Part shown: piece after piece, positions 6,701 through 10,000 of the stretch
How positions within the stretch are numbered: position 1 is the stretch's first letter
Layout of the letters: each line of letters begins with the position of its first letter
From: Dichotomocladium elegans
Lineage: Eukaryota > Mucoromycota > Mucoromycetes > Mucorales > Lichtheimiaceae
Assembly: GCA_025716815.1 (NCBI GenBank)
Contig: JAIXMN010000068.1
Coordinates: 10,001 to 20,000, forward strand
Length of the DNA stretch: 10,000 nucleotides
Reading direction: 5' to 3'
Position numbers and translations under genes: made by a program
Notes under the pieces: generated by a model
Told to the model about the DNA's origin: nothing
Database searches by the model: none
What the model saw: only the letters and a program-made list of their open reading frames with translations

Positions 6701-8553
6701 GTACCATAAGGAGAATTATTGGGTTCAGGCGTGTCGTTCACCTTTTCTTCCTTGTTCTTTGGTTGCGTGTTCCATGAGAGAACCAAACCAGTGAAACCAA
6801 CTCCCATTTTGCGTGCTAAATCAAGACCAATTGTCACGGGTGCGTCACCTTCAAGTTCCAAGATGTAAAAATCATGTTTGAAATGCTTGCCATTGTAGGT
6901 TATCGCGACGTCGGTCACCAAGCCAAGTAAGTCGGCTGTTTTATCTCGTTGAGCCAGAGAGACAGAGATATTGTGCACTGCTTTTTTATTAAATATGATA
7001 CTGCGTTCTGATTCTAGCTTTTCGATGAAAAATGGTGTGATAAACGATCTACTAGCACCTGTGTCAAAGAGGCCCAGTGTTTGTTCATTCTGTACCATGA
7101 TAGGAATCAGCAGTGAGTCATCATCGCTTGGGATGTGTGATATATGTGTTGAACGCAGAGTGTACTTACTCGTTATGTCCAATTCTTCCAAACGGACAGG
7201 AAGGATTTCCTGCAGAATAGCCTCGTCACGGTCTGACAGCTTGTGAGCTGTGTTGTTTGCAGGGGTGTGTCCAACCTTAACACGCATGGATCGATTTGTG
7301 ATAGGTGTCTTAACCTTTTTTCTTGCCTCGAAGTATTCCTGGCAGGTGTGTCCTTGTGTATAAGGTACCTTCTTGCAATAGCGGCAAAGGTTGCTGGAGG
7401 TATGTTGATCAGGCTGCGCGGTGTATTTACCACGTTTGCTCTGTTGCAGTTGTTGTTGTACTAACTGCCTTTGTTGCTGGAGGATGCTGCAGTCGGCCTT
7501 GGAATGTCTGCCCTTTGGATGAACTGGGCAATCGCCATACTTGGGTTGGCTGTGTGTTTTCTGCACCAAGCGACGCTTCTTACTGCTAACCTCGCGCATT
7601 TCGTACACCTCGTCGGGTCCCTCCTGTTCTTCTGTTCCTTCAATGTACTCGCCGAGTGTCGAAACCACCAGTTGCGCCATTTCCATGATGTCTGCGGGCA
7701 GCAACGTTCCATAACGCTGCGCCATGACGGGGTGGATCTTGTCTCGGATGTATCGCGGGAAGGATGACACAAAATCGAAGGTTAGGTCGGGTCCTTGCTG
7801 ACGGCTGGCTTCTGTTGCCAATGCGATCCACTGCTCTGTGTATAGTCGCACCGACTGGCCGTTCCTGTACCTTTTGGAGTACAGCTCGTGTCGCTTGATA
7901 TAAGCATGGTAGGGGTTGCCATACTCCTTGTGTATCACCTTACAAGCTTGCTCCCAGGTGTAGTGCTTGTCTGCCAACTCACGGCGGAACCACATCGTTT
8001 GTCCTTGGTCAAGACACAACCAGAAGAGTCGTTCCCAATGCTCGTCCATAGACAGGCCGTGGCTCCTCAGTTGTGCCTCGAACGCCTCTGTAAACGCACG
8101 CACTGACTCGTGCACCGGTTTGCCGGTGTTGCGCACTGGACCGCCACGGAATTGCAACGCGGGAAGCTCCTTGGGCACCAAGGTTTGTTGGTTATGCGCC
8201 GTTTTGGCATTGCGGGGTCGAAGGGCATCTCTTGTATTCTGGAACATTTTTAGGTCATCCAGTGCTTGCTTATGTTCTTGACGCAAACGATCCCTCTCTT
8301 CTTCTGGTTCGCCTACTGAGGACATGTATTTCTCGTACACCTGTTGCAAGCGGGTGCGGAGAATCGACTCTGTGTTGGCGGGCGTGAGTATGCGCTCCGT
8401 AGCATACGTTTCGAGTGTGAGCACTCGCTGCTTGGGGTCTTCTTCCTTGTCTTGCATGGGCGTATCTTCATCCTGGCATTCTGGGACACGCTCCTCGTGC
8501 ATGTTGGACTCCTTGGTAAGTTCAGTGGTGGTGGTCGGGATGATGTCAGACAT
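3712..8553 (-). CDS. Gag-Pol polyprotein with C-terminal chromodomain (1613 aa)
   Basis: One uninterrupted frame encodes all products needed for retrotransposition; the protein is presumably cut by its own protease. The ATG at 8553 is chosen because its context (CCCACCATGT) is good and upstream in-frame codons contain no ATG. Domains by residue: acidic N-terminus and charged helix (1-105); Gag core (about 150-275); a CX2HX4HX4C motif (C342, H345, H350, C355); a glutamine-rich stretch; a CX2CX8HXC motif (390-404); aspartic protease with DTGA (497-500); reverse transcriptase with D759 and FVDD (820-823); RNase H with D970, E1011, D1036, D1079; integrase with HHCC zinc site (H1145, H1149, C1180, C1183), DD35E residues D1211, D1270, E1306, and GPY (1441-1443); chromodomain (about 1492-1545) with candidate cage residues Y1494/Y1495, W1517 and Y1520. 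All catalytic residues are present. The tail has a 10-residue tandem duplication (1556-1575) and basic clusters that could be nuclear signals. There is no stop or frameshift between gag and pol, as in Tf1. Confidence 0.96.
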   Translation of the reverse strand: MSDIIPTTTTELTKESNMHEERVPECQDEDTPMQDKEEDPKQRVLTLETYATERILTPANTESILRTRLQQVYEKYMSSVGEPEEERDRLRQEHKQALDDLKMFQNTRDALRPRNAKTAHNQQTLVPKELPALQFRGGPVRNTGKPVHESVRAFTEAFEAQLRSHGLSMDEHWERLFWLCLDQGQTMWFRRELADKHYTWEQACKVIHKEYGNPYHAYIKRHELYSKRYRNGQSVRLYTEQWIALATEASRQQGPDLTFDFVSSFPRYIRDKIHPVMAQRYGTLLPADIMEMAQLVVSTLGEYIEGTEEQEGPDEVYEMREVSSKKRRLVQKTHSQPKYGDCPVHPKGRHSKADCSILQQQRQLVQQQLQQSKRGKYTAQPDQHTSSNLCRYCKKVPYTQGHTCQEYFEARKKVKTPITNRSMRVKVGHTPANNTAHKLSDRDEAILQEILPVRLEELDITSKYTLRSTHISHIPSDDDSLLIPIMVQNEQTLGLFDTGASRSFITPFFIEKLESERSIIFNKKAVHNISVSLAQRDKTADLLGLVTDVAITYNGKHFKHDFYILELEGDAPVTIGLDLARKMGVGFTGLVLSWNTQPKNKEEKVNDTPEPNNSPYGTNTERKNFFSVVQPTIEDNKQIPKKSFCTVPESVVRIDTPEGVVSHRAQYPLALAYKEIIDKQIQTWLEDGTIEPAPVNTMWNSPLTLAPKKDLFGNYTDKRPCLDPRHINKLLVQPDRHPLPLIKDIFHMLQGSTVFTTLDLKSAFHRFEIYEPHRQKTAFKPHGHIQYQFRGCPFGLKPISSIFQRTMNIIFHDLPFVTTFVDDIIIFSKGLDEHAQHVATAIKKLTDVNLILNPDKCHFAQRCVYLLGFCVSEQGIGLDPRKVSNIQEWPTPRTGKDIQRFLGVINYFRESIPKCADLTAPLDCLRYAGDLGNKWTSHEQATFNRLKQVLLDAPILRYPDLRHPFQVATDASNVGIGAVLYQVIDKETRHIAFMARALSKSERNYSTTKRELLAVVYALTKFHKFLWGQKFTLYTDHKALVYLHTQKVTNAMMNNWLDTILEYTFDVVHLPGLDNILPDQLSRLFPTDKELEGGNATQSNTTNLIVNKTMSTHTTMDVTKEDDVDTSVHFIPPEEERPQLLAQAHAFGHFGAEAMTKSLQNDGLRWPNMYKQAAEHVKQCPQCQRFNVTKTGYHPMRPIHAFYPGDHWAIDLASGFGTSARGHNYLLVMVDVCTRFCVLHALPDKSSDTVVQAVINTFCDYGFPRYLQSDNGTEFVNHLMKQLSQSTGFDHRLTTPYHPRANGLAERYVQTSVNVIRKSLNGARHDWDLYVKSTQLAINNKVASRHGSTPFALMFNRTMNGFRDYSNDEIPRPLTEKELMDRIDKMSDTIFPAIAERAKALSDVKKGKHDTKYRIIKYPPGSTVMVKDEVRSRKTDPRYEGPYTVVRETKGGSYVLRDEQGLLATRNFAPSQLKLVSQDELISIEEVYEKNGKYYTVQAIVDHKELSPGRYLYRVRWEGYGPEDDTWEPHASFNSPEPIAKYWDRIRSLGPQAHSKVTGTTPTPKKVKGTTPTPKNMTQQAPQRKRRHSGNDTTERNGYILRRSKRNQTAHLH
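5268..5283 (-). other. Candidate central polypurine tract inside pol
   Basis: On the minus strand this reads CTGGAAGGGGGTAATG, identical over 16 bases to the end of the internal region plus the first two LTR bases at 3682-3697. It encodes Leu-Glu-Gly-Gly-Asn plus the first base of an Ala codon in the linker between RNase H and integrase. A second priming site in this part of pol is known in HIV-1 (within integrase) and Ty1; here the identity includes the cleavage junction AA/TG. The function is inferred. Confidence 0.6.
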
Positions 8554-8583
8554 GGTGGGATCAGGTAGGAAAAACAAAGGTTT

Positions 8584-8592
8584 TCAAAGATA
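8584..8592 (-). other. Putative primer-binding site, self-priming type
   Basis: The minus-strand leader right after the 5' LTR reads TTTTTATCTTTGAAAACC, which does not resemble the TGG-starting sites that pair with tRNA 3' ends. Its TATCTTTGA (8584-8592) is complementary to TCAAAGATA in the LTR (minus strand, 8642-8650), near where transcripts should start. In Tf1 the first 11 transcript bases fold back on such a site to prime reverse transcription. The match is 9 bp and the region is AT-rich, so this is plausible but not proven. Confidence 0.5.
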
Positions 8593-8596
8593 AAAA

Positions 8597-8967
8597 TGAG
8601 ATGGATGGATTAGAGAGAATGAAAAAAGACAACTATAAAAGTATCTTTGAGGTTGATGTTTATTCCTGAAAATAAAATAACTCTCTTTTATAATAATTCT
8701 ATTAGAACGGCGATGTAAGTGCTTAATCCTGTTAGGACGTATCGGATGAGAGCATTCTCTTTTCATTGTCCTCTTCAAGACCAGTGATGGATCCTGGGTA
8801 GAGGAAGTACCTTTGATAGGTGCGATTGTCCTGTCACGCAAGCGGATATGAAAATATCGGTCCCTGAACATCAATGTGTTAAATTCATCATTGTCTTAGT
8901 TTCAGGATATCGGCGATAGTGATGTGAAACCGGCTAAGTTCTCTAACACGGATCAATGTTCACCACA
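8597..8967 (-). repeat. 5' LTR (371 bp), element promoter
   Basis: It is identical by eye to the LTR at 3313-3683 and has the same TG...CA ends. It drives the element's transcript: a TATAAAAG lies at 8685-8692 and the proposed transcript start is around 8650-8665, leaving about 50-65 nt of LTR before the leader. No host gene promoter function is evident. Confidence 0.96.
8685..8692 (-). promoter_or_regulatory. Putative TATA box of the retrotransposon promoter
   Basis: TATAAAAG on the minus strand within the 5' LTR. It is about 42 nt upstream of TCAAAGATA (8642-8650), the sequence proposed to lie at the transcript 5' end. The same motif in the 3' LTR (3401-3408) could fire outward into the AT-rich flank and the array at lower coordinates. 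Confidence 0.5.
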
Positions 8968-8972
8968 AAAAG
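8968..8972. repeat. Target-site duplication (right), AAAAG
   Basis: This is the second copy of the 5-bp duplication at 3308-3312. It is followed by CATGTGCATCATGAAAACA, the same sequence that follows AAAAG in the empty site at 1833-1856. Confidence 0.93.
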
Positions 8973-9948
8973 CATGTGCATCATGAAAACATTCAAAAAC
9001 CTGTGAAGAAAAAATTCAACTTACGTTTTTTCATGGTAATTGAAAATTGGTGTTCTTCATATGCAGAAGCCGCGATGGTTTCTACTACAGAAAAAGTTTG
9101 CGCATCGAATGAGCCTATTTGCACCTCAAACGGACAAGAAACCGCCGAGAAATATGTGATCGACTAATTAAGTGATTACTTGCCCCTTTTTTCGTGAATC
9201 ATTTTTTACATATTACCATACCAAAGCCGCAATGGCTGCAAATAGAACAATCTTCGGCGAGTCGAATGAGCCTACTTTCATCGCAAACAGACAAGAAACC
9301 ACCGAGAAATATGAGATCGACAAATTAAGTGATTACTTTGCCCCTGTTTTCGCATATCATTTTTTACATATTACCATACCAAAGCCGCAATGGCTGCAAA
9401 TAGAACAATCTTCGGCGAGTCGAATGAGCCTACTTTCATCGCAAACAGACAAGAAACCACCGAGAAATATGAGATCGACAAATTAAGTGATTACTTTGCC
9501 CCTGTTTTCGCATATCATTTTTTACATATTACCATACCAAAGCCGCAATGGCTGCAAATAGAACAATCTTCGGCGAGTCGAATGAGCCTACTTTCATCGC
9601 AAACGGACAAGAAACCACCGAGAAATATGAGATCGACAAATTAAGTGATTACTTTGCCCCTGTTTTCGCATATCATTTTTTACATATTACCATACCAAAG
9701 CCGCGATGGCTGCAAATAGAACAATCTTCGGCGAGTCGAATGAGCCTACTTTCATCGCAAACGGACAAGAAACCACCGAGAAATATGAGATCGACAAATT
9801 AATTAAGCACTTACTTTACCCCTTTTTTTCGCGAATCAATTTTTCATAGTTACCATATCAAAGCCGCGATGGTTCCTGGTAAAGCAAAGTTTGGCGAGTC
9901 GAATGAGCCTACTTGCAGCGCAAACGGACGTGATGCTGTCGAGTAATG
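8973..9948 (+). repeat. ~158-bp tandem repeat array (about 6 units), macro-repeat copy 2
   Basis: Starting at the GATTAC motif, units begin at 9174, 9331, 9489 and 9647 with spacings 157, 158 and 158, and a diverged one starts near 9807. The first block (8973-9173) is more diverged and aligns with 1838 onward. Central units are nearly identical (differences such as CAAACAGAC versus CAAACGGAC, GCCGCAATGG versus GCCGCGATGG), while both end units are divergent. Because 158 is not a multiple of three, the short frames starting ATGGCTGCAAATAG recur in shifted phase, so coding is unlikely. The block ends with GAGTAATG (9941-9948), as in copy 1. Confidence 0.92.
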
Positions 9949-10000
9949 CACAAAAAACTGTTGGAGTTGCGGTCATGGTGGTTAATTATTTTATGTAAAA

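Larger units (their letters stand above)
3313..8967 (-). mobile_element. Complete Ty3/Gypsy LTR retrotransposon (chromovirus), 5655 bp
   Basis: The element reads on the minus strand: 5' LTR (8597-8967), a 43-nt leader with a putative self-priming site, one gag-pol ORF (3712-8553), a polypurine tract (3684-3695) and the 3' LTR (3313-3683). LTRs are the same length and appear identical, the ORF has no interruption, and AAAAG duplications flank it, so the insertion is recent and possibly still active. A chromodomain after the integrase, a single ORF for Gag and Pol, and no obvious tRNA primer site together place it near the Tf1/sushi type of fungal chromoviruses; a phylogeny was not run. It sits in satellite DNA, consistent with chromodomain-guided insertion into heterochromatin (inference). 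Confidence 0.96.

Noticed and set aside
8554..8577. Upstream TTG as start of the polyprotein
   Set aside because: It would add eight residues, but TTG initiation is a bacterial convention. The ATG at 8553 has good eukaryotic context.
9172..9802. Repeated 84-104-codon frames starting ATGGCTGCAAATAG
   Set aside because: They restart in each 158-bp unit and shift frame because 158 is not divisible by three; each reads out of one unit into the next in another phase.

Overview
The window is repeat-dominated eukaryotic DNA carrying one long gene, the gag-pol polyprotein of an LTR retrotransposon. The host is probably a fungus, possibly an early-diverging (Mucoromycota-like) one: the element is a single-ORF Ty3/Gypsy chromovirus with signs of Tf1/sushi-type self-priming, and no bacterial gene organisation is present. 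The host assignment is an inference from element type, with modest confidence.

Layout. Positions 1-278 are a boundary region with one inverted fragment of the satellite motif and a GC-rich inverted repeat. Positions 279-1298 hold about 31 copies of a 33-bp repeat. It passes directly into eight copies of a related 55-bp repeat (1299-1738), which equals the 33-bp unit plus a 22-bp insert. An AT-rich block (1739-1837) and diverged members of a ~158-bp repeat family (1838-2188) follow. A short region has a box-B-like motif inside a long hairpin (2317-2369). A second 33-bp array (2391-3158) includes a 99-bp higher-order A-B-C pattern. It ends in one or two 55-bp-type units and a second AT-rich block (3159-3307). 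After the retrotransposon the second ~158-bp family block runs from 8973 to 9948. The window is therefore two tandem copies of a composite macro-repeat (33-bp array, 55-bp units, AT block, 158-bp family), the second interrupted by the retrotransposon.

The retrotransposon (3313-8967, minus strand, 5655 bp) looks complete and very young. Its 371-bp LTRs show no difference by eye, a 5-bp target duplication (AAAAG) flanks it, and a 1613-codon gag-pol ORF is intact. The polyprotein has Gag, two zinc-binding motifs, protease, reverse transcriptase, RNase H, integrase with a GPY motif, and a C-terminal chromodomain with a readable aromatic cage. The uninterrupted equivalent of the insertion site is preserved in the first macro-repeat (1830-1856), which proves the insertion boundaries internally.

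The most notable signals are: (1) a 16-nt exact copy of the polypurine-tract/LTR junction inside pol, between RNase H and integrase, a candidate central polypurine tract; (2) a 9-nt complementarity between the leader just inside the 5' LTR and the LTR's presumed transcript start, suggesting self-primed reverse transcription; and (3) the nested satellite architecture with unit lengths 33, 44 and 55 bp, all multiples of 11.
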